Assembly (NCBI RefSeq): GCF_946478785.1
Contig: NZ_CAMLDD010000023.1
Coordinates: 1 to 64,000 of the forward strand
Origin: an uncultured Flavobacterium sp.
GTDB taxonomy: Bacteria; Bacteroidota; Bacteroidia; Flavobacteriales; Flavobacteriaceae
DNA: 64,000 nucleotides
Reading direction: 5' to 3'
The notes beneath the pieces are model-generated. The model saw only the letters and a list, made by a program, of their open reading frames with translations, was not told where the DNA came from and searched no databases. Positions 26,049-34,412 of this stretch are shown one piece after another. How positions within the stretch are numbered: the stretch's first letter is position 1; each line of letters begins with the position of its first letter. The position numbers and the translations under genes were made by a program.

Positions 26049-28346
26049 TTAGTCTTTTATTTCAAAACCACCTTCCAGACCTTTATCTGAACTTCCTCCA
26101 ACCATGATCTTGAAAGTTCCCGATTCTACTAAATAATTCCCTTCATTATTATAAAAACCTAGCTCTTTCTCAGTTAAAGTAAAAATAACCGTTTTGGTTT
26201 CTCCTTTTTTCAAGTCAATTAATTCAAAACCTTTTAGTTCTTTTACCGGTCTTGCTATACTGGCAACATCATCATGAATATACAACTGGACCACTTCTTT
26301 TCCGTCGTAATTACCTGAATTGGTAACTTCAACAGTAATTTTTACAGCTTCATTTTTAGCAAATGACGTTTTGTTTATTTTGAGATTTTTATACTCGAAA
26401 GTTGTATAGCTCAATCCAAAACCAAAAGGAAACTGAGGTGTTTTTTCAACATCCGAAAAATGCGACCAAAACACATTCCCGTCTGCATTTGTTGGTCTTC
26501 CTGTGCTGTAATTGTTGTAATAAATTGGAACTTGCCCCACATTTCTTGGGAATGAAATTGGCAGTTTTCCGCTTGGGTTGTAATCTCCGTATAAAACCTG
26601 TGCTACTGCATTTCCCGTTTGCGTTCCTAAATGCCAGGCTTCGACAATCGTCGGAATATGTTCTGCTGCCCACGGAATTGTCAAAGGACGTCCATTATTC
26701 AAAACCAAAACAATGTTTGGATTGACTTTATAAATTTCTTCAAGCAATTCCTGTTGCAATCCTGGCAAATCCAAATTCGTTCTACTGCGTCCTTCCCCAC
26801 TCTGAAAACCATTTTCTCCTAAAACCATAACGACAACATCAGCATTTATAGCTGCCGTTTTAGCTGCTTCAAATCCGCTTTTATCGGTTGTATTAAAAAT
26901 TACTTCATTCAGAAAAGTTGCTTTTCCAACAATCAAATCAGCACCCTTTTCAAAAACCAGCTGATTATCTTTGTATTGCTGCATGCCTTCTAAAACAGAA
27001 ACCGCCGTATTATCCTCTGCTGCAATTCTCCAGCTTCCCAACGGACTGTTTTTGTCGTTTGCCAAAGCTCCAATCAAAGCAATTTTTTGTCCTGATTTTT
27101 TTAGCGGAAGCAGGTTTTTATTGTTCTTTAATAATACAATTGACTTTTTGGCCATATCCAAAACACCGTCATTGTTTGCTTTGTTTCCGATAGTCGCTTT
27201 TTCACGTTTTTCATCACAGTATTTATAAGGGTCATCAAATAATCCCAATTCAAATTTCACACGCAAAATTCTTCGAACAGCATCATCTACCAAGGCTTCT
27301 TTTACTTTTCCATCCTTAACTAATTTAGCTAATTCGGTAACATACAAATGTGATTCCATATCCATATCAGAACCTGCCGTAACTGCTTTTAAAGTCGCAT
27401 CTGCTCCATCTTTAGCATAACCATGCGGAATCATTTCACGAACCGAAGCCCAGTCTGAAACCACAAAACCATCAAACTTCCATTTTCCCTTCAAAATGTC
27501 TCTTTGCAGAAAAACATTTCCCGTTGCCGGAATTCCATTTATCAAATTAAACGAGTTCATAAACGTTCTCACACCAGCATTTGTAGCCGCTTCAAACGGA
27601 GGTAAAACACTGTTGAATAATTTCGAATTGCTGATATCAACCAAATTATAATCACGGCCGGATTCAACAAAACCATACGCCGCAAAGTGTTTTGCACAAG
27701 CCGCAATTGTATTTATTTTAGCCAAATCCTCTTTAGAATCTCCCTGAAATCCTTTCACTCTGGCAACAGCAATTTTACTTCCCAGATACGGATCTTCTCC
27801 AGCACCTTCCATTACACGTCCCCAGCGCGCATCGTTTGAAATATCAACATTGGGTCCAAAGGTCCAGTTAATTCCGGATGCCGAAGCTTCATCAGCTGCA
27901 ATAGCTGCCGACTTTTTTATCGCTTCCAAATCCCAGCTCGCAGCTTCTGCCAACGGAATCGGGCTCAGCGTTTTATAGCCATGAATGACATCAAAACCTA
28001 TAATCAGCGGAATTCCCAAACGGGTTTCCTCGACTGCAATTTTCTGTACGGCACGAACTTCTTTTACGCCTCGAACTGTCAGCATACTTCCCACCCATCC
28101 TTTTCGCAGATGTTCGTATTTTAACTCCGCATTCCCACCTTTTGGAGCAGGTCCGGTCACATCCCAAAACCCATTATATTGGTTCATTTGTCCCACTTTT
28201 TCCTCCAAGGTCATTAATGGTAAAAGCAAATCAATTCGCTGTTCAATTGTTTTATTTTTATCCAGATACGGTTTCTTCTGTGCATTCATATTTCCAACAG
28301 TAAACAGGGCAAAAACCCCAATAATTAGTATTTTTTTATTTTTCAT
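26049..28346 (-). CDS. GH3 beta-glucosidase (BglX-like)
   Basis: A 765-residue periplasmic enzyme. I prefer the ATG at 28346 (MKNKKILIIGVFALFTVGNM, a good signal peptide) over one 18 bp upstream. Domains: GH3 N-terminal barrel (LEEKVGQMNQYNG, GFDVIHGYKT, KHFAAYG, nucleophile Asp298 in FDGFVVSDW), GH3 C-terminal domain (KSIVLLKNNKNLLPLKKSG, GENGFQSGEGRSRT) and a C-terminal fibronectin III-like domain (VTNSGNYDGKEVVQLYIHD). It would release terminal glucose from gluco-oligosaccharides made from glucomannan. It is the last gene of a minus-strand arm with the two esterases. Confidence 0.93.
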   Translation of the reverse strand: MKNKKILIIGVFALFTVGNMNAQKKPYLDKNKTIEQRIDLLLPLMTLEEKVGQMNQYNGFWDVTGPAPKGGNAELKYEHLRKGWVGSMLTVRGVKEVRAVQKIAVEETRLGIPLIIGFDVIHGYKTLSPIPLAEAASWDLEAIKKSAAIAADEASASGINWTFGPNVDISNDARWGRVMEGAGEDPYLGSKIAVARVKGFQGDSKEDLAKINTIAACAKHFAAYGFVESGRDYNLVDISNSKLFNSVLPPFEAATNAGVRTFMNSFNLINGIPATGNVFLQRDILKGKWKFDGFVVSDWASVREMIPHGYAKDGADATLKAVTAGSDMDMESHLYVTELAKLVKDGKVKEALVDDAVRRILRVKFELGLFDDPYKYCDEKREKATIGNKANNDGVLDMAKKSIVLLKNNKNLLPLKKSGQKIALIGALANDKNSPLGSWRIAAEDNTAVSVLEGMQQYKDNQLVFEKGADLIVGKATFLNEVIFNTTDKSGFEAAKTAAINADVVVMVLGENGFQSGEGRSRTNLDLPGLQQELLEEIYKVNPNIVLVLNNGRPLTIPWAAEHIPTIVEAWHLGTQTGNAVAQVLYGDYNPSGKLPISFPRNVGQVPIYYNNYSTGRPTNADGNVFWSHFSDVEKTPQFPFGFGLSYTTFEYKNLKINKTSFAKNEAVKITVEVTNSGNYDGKEVVQLYIHDDVASIARPVKELKGFELIDLKKGETKTVIFTLTEKELGFYNNEGNYLVESGTFKIMVGGSSDKGLEGGFEIKD

Positions 28347-28369
28347 AGTGGCTAATAGTTTCATAATTT

Positions 28370-28455
28370 GGGCGTGTCCCTCCGGGTCGGGCTATCCGTT
28401 TCAAGTCCTCGCACTTCCTTCGTCAGGCTGTGGGCTTTCCTCTGCTATCCCTCAC
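28370..28455. repeat. GC-richer dispersed repeat upstream of the GH3 gene
   Basis: The block gggcgtgtccctccgggtcg through ctatccctcacgcg is clearly more GC-rich than its surroundings. I recognise this as an abundant intergenic repeat of Flavobacterium-type genomes, one that produces spurious short ORFs. It is bounded by gcgtg and cacgc. It lies in the 260-bp gap between the SASA esterase and GH3 genes. Confidence 0.6.
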
Positions 28456-28606
28456 GCGATTCACGGAAAACGAGAAGTTTTTGATTTCTAAAAGGAATGA
28501 AGAACTTCCACAATGTCTCAATTTGTGGAAATTCAACTTCGCTCAGTCTGACAAAAAAGCATATAAAAACTAAAGTCTAAAATCTTTACTCTTTGTTCTT
28601 TCTTCT

Positions 28607-29989
28607 TTATTCTGTCTCCGAAATAAAACAAGAAGCCGGCAAATTCACTTTATTAAACAAATCAGACTGAATCGTATTACCCCACGCAAATCTTACTCTT
28701 ATAGGATTCGCTACTTTTTTACTCGTTACAATTACCTGATTATTTTTTATCAAAGCTTCGGCAGGATAAAAAGTTGCATCAGCACCCGCCACTTCAAATT
28801 GATTCGAGTTTTTATTTTTAAAATACAATCCGTCAGCATCATCGAATGACACAATTGCTTTGTTTTTCTCTATTTTTACATCTTTAAAAAGTGGTCCGTT
28901 AACCAAATTGGAATTAGTTTTATAGGTATTTGCCAATGCCAGATTTGCCAAACGAATTCCAACTGATTTTTTATCCTTTGGATGAATATCTATCGTATCC
29001 GAAACATCGCTGATAACTACCATTCCGGTATTATTGACTTGTTTTAAAATCTTCCGTTGCGAATTCCGAACCGTAACGTTAGAGAAGTTATTGCTCCCCG
29101 TTTTATAAGGCGCAATCTGTACAAAATAAAACGGAAATTCTTGTTGCCAGGCTTTTCGCCACGATGTAATCAAAGCTGATAATGTTTTATCATAAACTTC
29201 TGAACCCACATTGGATTCTCCCTGATACCAAAGAGTTCCGGCAATTTTAAATCCTACAAACGGATAAATCATAGCATTATAAGCGCGTCCCGGTTGCCTT
29301 GGCCCATATTCCTGTTCGTTTAGTTTTTTGGCATTTTCTAATAAAACAGGATCGCTCTGAACGACTTCTTCAGGCATCCAGATTTCTGCAGGAGTTCCGC
29401 CCCAGTTTGACGAAATTAATCCGATAGGAACATTCTTTAAATCTTCTTGTAGACGTTTGGCAAAGAAGTAGCCAACGGCACTAAAATTTTTCATGGTTTC
29501 CGGAGTCGATTCTGTCCAGTTTCCTAACAAATTATTTTGAGGTGTTGTCGCCGTTAATTTTGGAACTGTAAAAAACCTAATATTAGGATTCGTTGCTTTT
29601 TTAGCTTCCTCCTCTCCATTATCGGTTCCCCAGCTAACAGACATTTCCATATTAGACTGGCCTGAGCAAACCCAAACTTCGCCAATCAGAATGTTTTTCA
29701 AAATAACTTCGTTGTATCCTTTTATCGAAATTGTAAAAGGACCTCCTGCTTCAGGCGTTTTGATCTTGAGTTCCCATTGCGCCTGATTATTTGCAATAAC
29801 TTTATATTCCTGATTATTCCAGCTGGATACCAATTTAATTTCTTCTTTTGGATTGGCCCAACCCCAGATTTTCACTTCAGAGTTGCGTTGCAATACCATA
29901 TTATCGCCGAAAATATTCGGAAGGGAAACATTAGCCATCATAGTACCTGAAATAAGAATGAAAACAAACTTAAAAATATTACTTTTCAT
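28607..29989 (-). CDS. SASA-family (sialate O-acetylesterase-like) carbohydrate esterase
   Basis: A 460-residue exported esterase (signal about 1-19). It opens with LPNIFGDNMVLQRNSEVKIW, a beta-sandwich typical of the family, followed by EVWVCSGQSNMEM with the nucleophile Ser112, SSNWGGTPAEIWMP, and GTLWYQGESN. Relatives are named sialate O-acetylesterase but several deacetylate plant polysaccharides. Here it overlaps the CE2 gene by 11 bp, so removal of acetyl groups from glucomannan is the likeliest role (inference from context). Confidence 0.85.
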   Translation of the reverse strand: MKSNIFKFVFILISGTMMANVSLPNIFGDNMVLQRNSEVKIWGWANPKEEIKLVSSWNNQEYKVIANNQAQWELKIKTPEAGGPFTISIKGYNEVILKNILIGEVWVCSGQSNMEMSVSWGTDNGEEEAKKATNPNIRFFTVPKLTATTPQNNLLGNWTESTPETMKNFSAVGYFFAKRLQEDLKNVPIGLISSNWGGTPAEIWMPEEVVQSDPVLLENAKKLNEQEYGPRQPGRAYNAMIYPFVGFKIAGTLWYQGESNVGSEVYDKTLSALITSWRKAWQQEFPFYFVQIAPYKTGSNNFSNVTVRNSQRKILKQVNNTGMVVISDVSDTIDIHPKDKKSVGIRLANLALANTYKTNSNLVNGPLFKDVKIEKNKAIVSFDDADGLYFKNKNSNQFEVAGADATFYPAEALIKNNQVIVTSKKVANPIRVRFAWGNTIQSDLFNKVNLPASCFISETE

Positions 29990-31073
29990 TTAGCAGATTT
30001 TTTAAAAAAGGACCATATTCGGCAGCCATAATTTTATGTTCTTCAATATTTGGATGACCTGAACAACCACTTGGCGTCATTGGTTTAAATTTGAAAATCA
30101 AAATTGGTTTATGCGTTTTATCGGCATCAAATTCGGCTTTTACTTTATTCAGGCAATCTTCAAAAACAACAGCTTTTTCTCCATTTACCATTGGACTGTT
30201 GGTTAAAACCAATTGCGCATCTGGATTATGCTTGTATAGCATTTTTATAAAATTGATATAATTCGAAACATACTTTTCAGGATCGAAAGGCAAACGTTCT
30301 TTTTTGCTATCCCCATTCGAGAAATCGTTGGTTCCTAAAGCAATACTGATAATATCGGGCTGAAAGGCAAAATCATATTTAGGTTTAGAAGTCTCTTTTG
30401 TCAGGTATAAATTTTCATAAACTGCAGGCATAATCGGTACTTCAGGTCCTTCATCATTCCAGTTGCGATAAATCCCGATTCCGGAAACGGAACTCAATAA
30501 ATAATCTACATCTATATTTCGTGATATAATAGGTCCATAGGCAAAATACCCGTTATGATGATCGAAATATTCGCCCTGGTCACACGGAATTGTTGAGGGA
30601 TCATTTGCTGCACCACTCGTTATTGAGTCACCAATGTATTCTATTTTCTTTTTCTTTACAGAAGTAATGGTCATTAATTTTGCGGTAGTTCCGGTAAACA
30701 ATACATTACCCATTGTGGCTTCTGTAGCCTTGTAAATAGTCAGCGTATGTACTTTCTGTTTTGAAGTAACTTTAATCGTAAAAGATTGCGGAGCCCCTTT
30801 CTCTACTCTCACTTTTCCCATATATTGGCCATCCAATTCTAAAGCCACATAATTATGGTGTTCCCAGGAATCAATACTTTGTAAAGTAACTGCACATTTT
30901 TTACCTGAAAAATTAAAGGTTACCGAAGCCGCTGTTCCAATCAAAACTGCTTTATTGTCCTGCAAAACATCAACTCTTCCGGCATACAAAAAATTATTTT
31001 TTATAGTTTGAGAAGTAGAAACAATAGAAATCAGTAAAAACAAAATTAAAATCTGTATTTTTTTGATAAGCAT
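29979..31073 (-). CDS. CE2-family SGNH acetyl esterase
   Basis: A 364-residue exported enzyme (signal about 1-22). Its N-terminal jelly-roll domain (FLYAGRVDVLQDNKAVLIG to YIG, about 28-145) and C-terminal SGNH hydrolase domain give the CE2 architecture. Catalytic features: IEYIGDSITSG with Ser150, ALGTNDFSNGD near 245, and the late CSGHPNIEEH histidine. CE2 enzymes deacetylate xylan and mannan oligosaccharides. It is the first gene of the CE2-SASA-GH3 arm. Confidence 0.88.
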   Translation of the reverse strand: MLIKKIQILILFLLISIVSTSQTIKNNFLYAGRVDVLQDNKAVLIGTAASVTFNFSGKKCAVTLQSIDSWEHHNYVALELDGQYMGKVRVEKGAPQSFTIKVTSKQKVHTLTIYKATEATMGNVLFTGTTAKLMTITSVKKKKIEYIGDSITSGAANDPSTIPCDQGEYFDHHNGYFAYGPIISRNIDVDYLLSSVSGIGIYRNWNDEGPEVPIMPAVYENLYLTKETSKPKYDFAFQPDIISIALGTNDFSNGDSKKERLPFDPEKYVSNYINFIKMLYKHNPDAQLVLTNSPMVNGEKAVVFEDCLNKVKAEFDADKTHKPILIFKFKPMTPSGCSGHPNIEEHKIMAAEYGPFLKNLLNEK

Positions 31074-31103
31074 AATTTATTTGTTAAATATAAATGTGAT
31101 TCA

Positions 31104-31111
31104 CAAATATA
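31104..31111 (-). promoter_or_regulatory. Candidate -7 element for the CE2 operon
   Basis: The minus strand reads TATATTTG, a full match to TAnnTTTG, 31 bp before the CE2 start codon. No TTG was found at the -33 position. Confidence 0.4.
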
Positions 31112-31232
31112 TCCGAATTAAAGCTTATAGAAAGATACTAAAATGTCAAAAAGCAATAAAAAAACACCACAAAAACACATCATTTTACTCATTTCAGGAT
31201 TTATTTATTGAAATCGTCTTCGCATATCTTTT

Positions 31233-31262
31233 TGATATTCAAAAGCAACAGGCTATCTTTAT
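31233..31262 (+). promoter_or_regulatory. Candidate promoter of the NlpC/P60 gene
   Basis: TTG at 31233-31235, a 19-bp spacer, then TATCTTTA at 31255-31262 (seven of eight consensus positions counting the free ones). The start codon follows 30 bp later. Confidence 0.45.
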
Positions 31263-31292
31263 AAATTTAACACATCCATTATACTCCATCAA

Positions 31293-31802
31293 ATGAAATC
31301 CAGCCTCTATATCTTACTTATATCCGCTATTTTATGTTTTTCTTTTACCTGCAAAAAAGAATCTACGACTGAAATCAAGCCAATTCACAAAGCTGAAGCC
31401 GAAACTGAACGGGATTCGATTATTAGGTATGCTAAACAATATTTGGGAACACCCTATTTATATGCCGGAAATGATCCTAAAAAAGGATTTGACTGTTCCG
31501 GTTTTGTGAGTTATGTTTTTCATCATTTTGATGTAAACTTACCAAGAAGCTCAAGTGGCTACAAAAATTTAGGAACGGCACTGAAGCCAGAGAATTTTAA
31601 GGTGGGAGATATTTTGGTTTTTTACGGATATAAAGATAAGACTATTATTGGTCATGTGGGGATTATCTGCGAGGCCAATGGCATGCAATCTAAATTTATT
31701 CATGCTTCTTCCGGAAAAGTTAATAGCGTAACTATTACCTCCCTTGATACAGAGCATTACACCAATCGCTATTATAAATGTATTGATGTTTTATCGAAAT
31801 AG
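31293..31802 (+). CDS. NlpC/P60 peptidoglycan endopeptidase lipoprotein
   Basis: A 169-residue lipoprotein (lipobox FSFTC, Cys20). The NlpC/P60 domain occupies about 45-165: AKQYLGTPYLYAGNDP, FDCSGFVSYV with the catalytic Cys68, IIGHVGII with the first His, and FIHASS with the second. It should cleave peptide stems of murein (D-Glu to diamino acid bond in most relatives). It is a single gene. Confidence 0.9.
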   Translation: MKSSLYILLISAILCFSFTCKKESTTEIKPIHKAEAETERDSIIRYAKQYLGTPYLYAGNDPKKGFDCSGFVSYVFHHFDVNLPRSSSGYKNLGTALKPENFKVGDILVFYGYKDKTIIGHVGIICEANGMQSKFIHASSGKVNSVTITSLDTEHYTNRYYKCIDVLSK

Positions 31803-31859
31803 TTTTGCCAAAAATCCAAGAAACCTGTACAAAAGGCGAAACCATTTATTGAATTTTTT

Positions 31860-31902
31860 TTCACGCAGATTTAAAAAGATTTAAGCAGATATAGGCAGAT
31901 TT
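31860..31902. repeat. Dispersed repeat family 2, related copy
   Basis: The sequence ttcacgcagatttaaaaaga, continuing to aggcagattt, is the reverse complement of a diverged form of the arm at 370-401 (cagattt units in place of aatccg). Part of the 322-bp gene-free gap 31803-32124. Confidence 0.35.
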
Positions 31903-31916
31903 ATTTATTGAGAAAA

Positions 31917-32013
31917 GTTATACCATTTAGAATATAGCAGTCTTTTGTTTTTACCTCATCCCAACCCTCTCCAAAGGAGAGGGGAGTTTAAAAACTGGAT
32001 TATTTTATATTTT
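31917..32013. repeat. Dispersed repeat family 1, copy 2
   Basis: It shares gttataccatttagaat, then acctcatcccaaccctctcc with aaaggagagg, then ctggattattttatatt with the copy at 101-178, in the same order. An 18-bp segment (31934-31951) separates the first two blocks here. Confidence 0.6.
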
Positions 32014-32124
32014 AAATAGTATTAAAAAATCTAATTAAATCTGCTGTTATCTGCCAAATCTGAGTGAAATTAAATGTAACTGCTTTACTTTTTCCTAAGC
32101 TCTGGTGATCGTGGAAGTCTTCTT

Positions 32125-33702
32125 TTATTCTTCTGTCAATAATTTTATCAGACTTTCATCTCTTTGGTAAATGTCTTTGTAGAAATTCAGTTGACCCTCT
32201 TTATCAACCCAGGCTGTAAAATAGCCAATATAAACCGGCACTTTTTCCTTCAGGGTATACCAGCTTTCTTTTCCTGCATGCATGGCTTTATCAATTCTTT
32301 CCGGTGTCCATTTAGGATCGGCTTTTAATAATTCGATTGCTAATTCCCTAGGTTTTGCTACTCGTACGCAACCATGGCTAAAAGCCCTGCTTTCTCGTTC
32401 GAACAAACTTTTTGAAGGTGTATCATGCAAATAGATATTATTGGAGTTTGGAAATAAAAACTTAACCAGTCCGAGGGAATTATTTTTTCCCGGAAGCTGT
32501 CTGACTGCTCCGTTATTCCATTCCAGATTTTTCTTTGCCAGGTAGTTTTTATCTTTTGCCATTCCGGGTTTAATTTCGCTCTTGATAATACTTGGCGGGA
32601 CATTCCAATACGGACTAAACACAATATTGTTCATCATCCCGCTAAAAACAACGGTTTTCGTCATTGTCCTGCCGACAACCACCGGAGATGTAAAAGCAAT
32701 TTTACCATCTTCGATTAAGTACAATTTAAATTCAGGTATATTGACTTCGATATATTTTTTGCCTTTTTCCAGTTCAGGGTCAATCCATCGACAGCGTTCC
32801 ATGTTAGCAATAATCATTTTTATTCTGTCTGAAACAGGAATATTTAAGTCATTGATATGTTCTAATAAAATAGTGTTTTTTGGTACGTAGCCGTGACGCA
32901 ATTCGTAGTTTTTAACTGACCTCATCAAAACCGAATCACAAACTGCACTTTTATTGTCTTCCTTTATATCTCTGGTTACATAGAGCCTTTCTCTGATTTG
33001 AGCAATTATTGACGATGAATCTCCTAATTGTAAACCTTTATAATCTTCTGTGATTTCAATTTTTTTCCAGCCCCCATTTTTTTCAATCTCCCTGTATTGA
33101 TGAAGTGCATCCCGAAGTTTGTAATACTGGCTGAACATTTTGCTCTTTTTATCATCATTTATCGTTGATTTTTCAAAAATAGAATCGGTTAGAACTTGAT
33201 AATTAAGTTTTTTTCGCGGAAGCAGCCATTCTAATGAAATAGATGTTTTTTCATCAAATCCTCTGTATACTTTTTCTGCATAATAGAAATACAAATTGGT
33301 GATCATTAAGTCGGTATTGACTTTTGAAAGTTTATTTACTGTATTGTTCTCAAAGATCGAGTTAATTTCCTTGTATGGGAAATTCGCTTTCAAACCTTCG
33401 TTTTCCAGACCTTTATATTTATCATACAAAGTATTTCCAAACTCAACAACTCCTTTATTATCAAGCCATAATTGTGTAGATTTCTTTTTGATGTATAAGG
33501 ACGCTACCTCAGCCTGAAAATTTTTCAATTTTGGATAAATTTCATAAAATCTGGCAATCGCTAAACTGTCAATGGAAAGTTTAAGTTCTGGTATAACAAC
33601 TTTTACATTTTCTGGACTTTCTCCTTTTTTATCACCTTTTGAGTTGCATGAAACAACAATAAAAAGAAGCATAATAACAGTAATCCTGCACCAAATTTTC
33701 AT
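32125..33702 (-). CDS. L,D-transpeptidase (YkuD/YcbB type) lipoprotein
   Basis: A 525-residue lipoprotein (lipobox FIVVSC, Cys19). After a helical scaffold region and a peptidoglycan-binding-like segment (about 220-300), the YkuD catalytic domain spans about 315-470: IEVNIPEFKLYLIEDGK, VVVGRTMTKTVVFSG, YLHDTPSKSLFERE and the signature FSHGCVRV with nucleophile Cys445 and His443. Relatives make 3-3 cross-links in murein or attach proteins to it. It is preceded by a terminator, so it has its own promoter, not identified. Confidence 0.88.
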   Translation of the reverse strand: MKIWCRITVIMLLFIVVSCNSKGDKKGESPENVKVVIPELKLSIDSLAIARFYEIYPKLKNFQAEVASLYIKKKSTQLWLDNKGVVEFGNTLYDKYKGLENEGLKANFPYKEINSIFENNTVNKLSKVNTDLMITNLYFYYAEKVYRGFDEKTSISLEWLLPRKKLNYQVLTDSIFEKSTINDDKKSKMFSQYYKLRDALHQYREIEKNGGWKKIEITEDYKGLQLGDSSSIIAQIRERLYVTRDIKEDNKSAVCDSVLMRSVKNYELRHGYVPKNTILLEHINDLNIPVSDRIKMIIANMERCRWIDPELEKGKKYIEVNIPEFKLYLIEDGKIAFTSPVVVGRTMTKTVVFSGMMNNIVFSPYWNVPPSIIKSEIKPGMAKDKNYLAKKNLEWNNGAVRQLPGKNNSLGLVKFLFPNSNNIYLHDTPSKSLFERESRAFSHGCVRVAKPRELAIELLKADPKWTPERIDKAMHAGKESWYTLKEKVPVYIGYFTAWVDKEGQLNFYKDIYQRDESLIKLLTEE

Positions 33703-33773
33703 AATGATTTTTTTAATAAAAATAGAAAAGTTTTAGTCAAAACAAATTCATTTAAAGATAATATTTTCTATAA

Positions 33774-33808
33774 AAAAACTCCGGACACATAACATGTCCG
33801 GAGTTTTT
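33774..33808. terminator. Terminator of the DUF1573 gene (bidirectional form)
   Basis: A perfect 14-bp stem (33774-33787 with 33795-33808, aaaaactccggaca / tgtccggagttttt) has a 7-nt loop and T-tracts on both strands. It lies just past the DUF1573 stop codon and before the L,D-transpeptidase gene; both are minus-strand. Confidence 0.85.
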
Positions 33809-33834
33809 CACCTTTATATAATCAACCTTTATTT

Positions 33835-34248
33835 TTAGATAACAGTACCTTTCAGAGTAAGGATTTTAGGAGTAGTTTCAGCACTGGTTGTAACCGTAAC
33901 AGTTTTTGTAAAAGCTCCTTTATTAGCTGCATTATAGGTTGCAGTAACTTTTGCAGATTTTCCAGGAAGAATTGGTTCTTTGGTATAATCTGTTGCTGTA
34001 CAACCGCATGATCCTTTTACATTTGTAATGACTACAGCTGTCTTACCTGTATTTTTAAATTCGTAAACAATCGCTTTTGGAGTTCCCTGCGGAATTTGCC
34101 CTACATCAATTGTTTCTGCCTTCCATACAATTGTAGAAGCTGGTAACTCAATTACAGTTTCTGAAAAAATTGCTTTTACGGGAGTAATTGCTGAGAATGA
34201 CATCAATCCTAAAGCTAATGCCAACATAGAAATTTTTAAAATTTTCAT
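33835..34248 (-). CDS. DUF1573 secreted protein
   Basis: A 137-residue protein with a signal peptide (about 1-26, ending TPVKA). The rest is one Ig-like domain of the DUF1573 family: YEFKNTGKTAVVITNVKGSC, GCTATDYTKEPILPGKSAKV, and a TVTTSAETTPKILTLKG close, with the typical paired Cys of GSCGCT. The family is common in Bacteroidota, exported, and of unknown function. A candidate -7 element, TACTTTTG on the minus strand, lies at 34290-34297. Confidence 0.85.
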   Translation of the reverse strand: MKILKISMLALALGLMSFSAITPVKAIFSETVIELPASTIVWKAETIDVGQIPQGTPKAIVYEFKNTGKTAVVITNVKGSCGCTATDYTKEPILPGKSAKVTATYNAANKGAFTKTVTVTTSAETTPKILTLKGTVI

Positions 34249-34289
34249 AATTATATTTATTTAATTGGTAATGGTTCAATTCTATATTC

Positions 34290-34297
34290 CAAAAGTA
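34290..34297 (-). promoter_or_regulatory. Candidate -7 element of the DUF1573 gene
   Basis: The minus strand reads TACTTTTG, a full TAnnTTTG match 42 bp before the start codon. A TTG occurs only 13 bp upstream, too near to be a normal -33 element. Confidence 0.4.
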
Positions 34298-34349
34298 GTA
34301 CGGATAAAAACAAATCGCTGTTAAGCGGTTTCAAATGTTTGTTAATGAC

Positions 34350-34380
34350 TTGTTAACTGCTGTTTTTAATTTTAAATTTG
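34350..34380 (+). promoter_or_regulatory. Promoter of the two-component operon
   Basis: TTG at 34350-34352, a 20-bp spacer, and TAAATTTG at 34373-34380: a complete match to the Bacteroidota housekeeping consensus. It lies 32 bp before the proposed TTG start codon of the kinase gene. Confidence 0.6.
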
Positions 34381-34412
34381 ATTAATATTACACTTTCTAA
34401 ACAACTTATTTC

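Noticed and set aside
27985..28491. 168-codon plus-strand ORF antisense to the GH3 start
   Set aside because: It is the shadow of GH3 joined to the GC-rich dispersed repeat, which is known to give false ORFs.
31063..31296. 77-codon plus-strand ORF in the gap before the NlpC gene
   Set aside because: Low-complexity AT-rich translation that begins inside the divergent CE2 gene and overlaps the NlpC start and promoter; not a credible protein.
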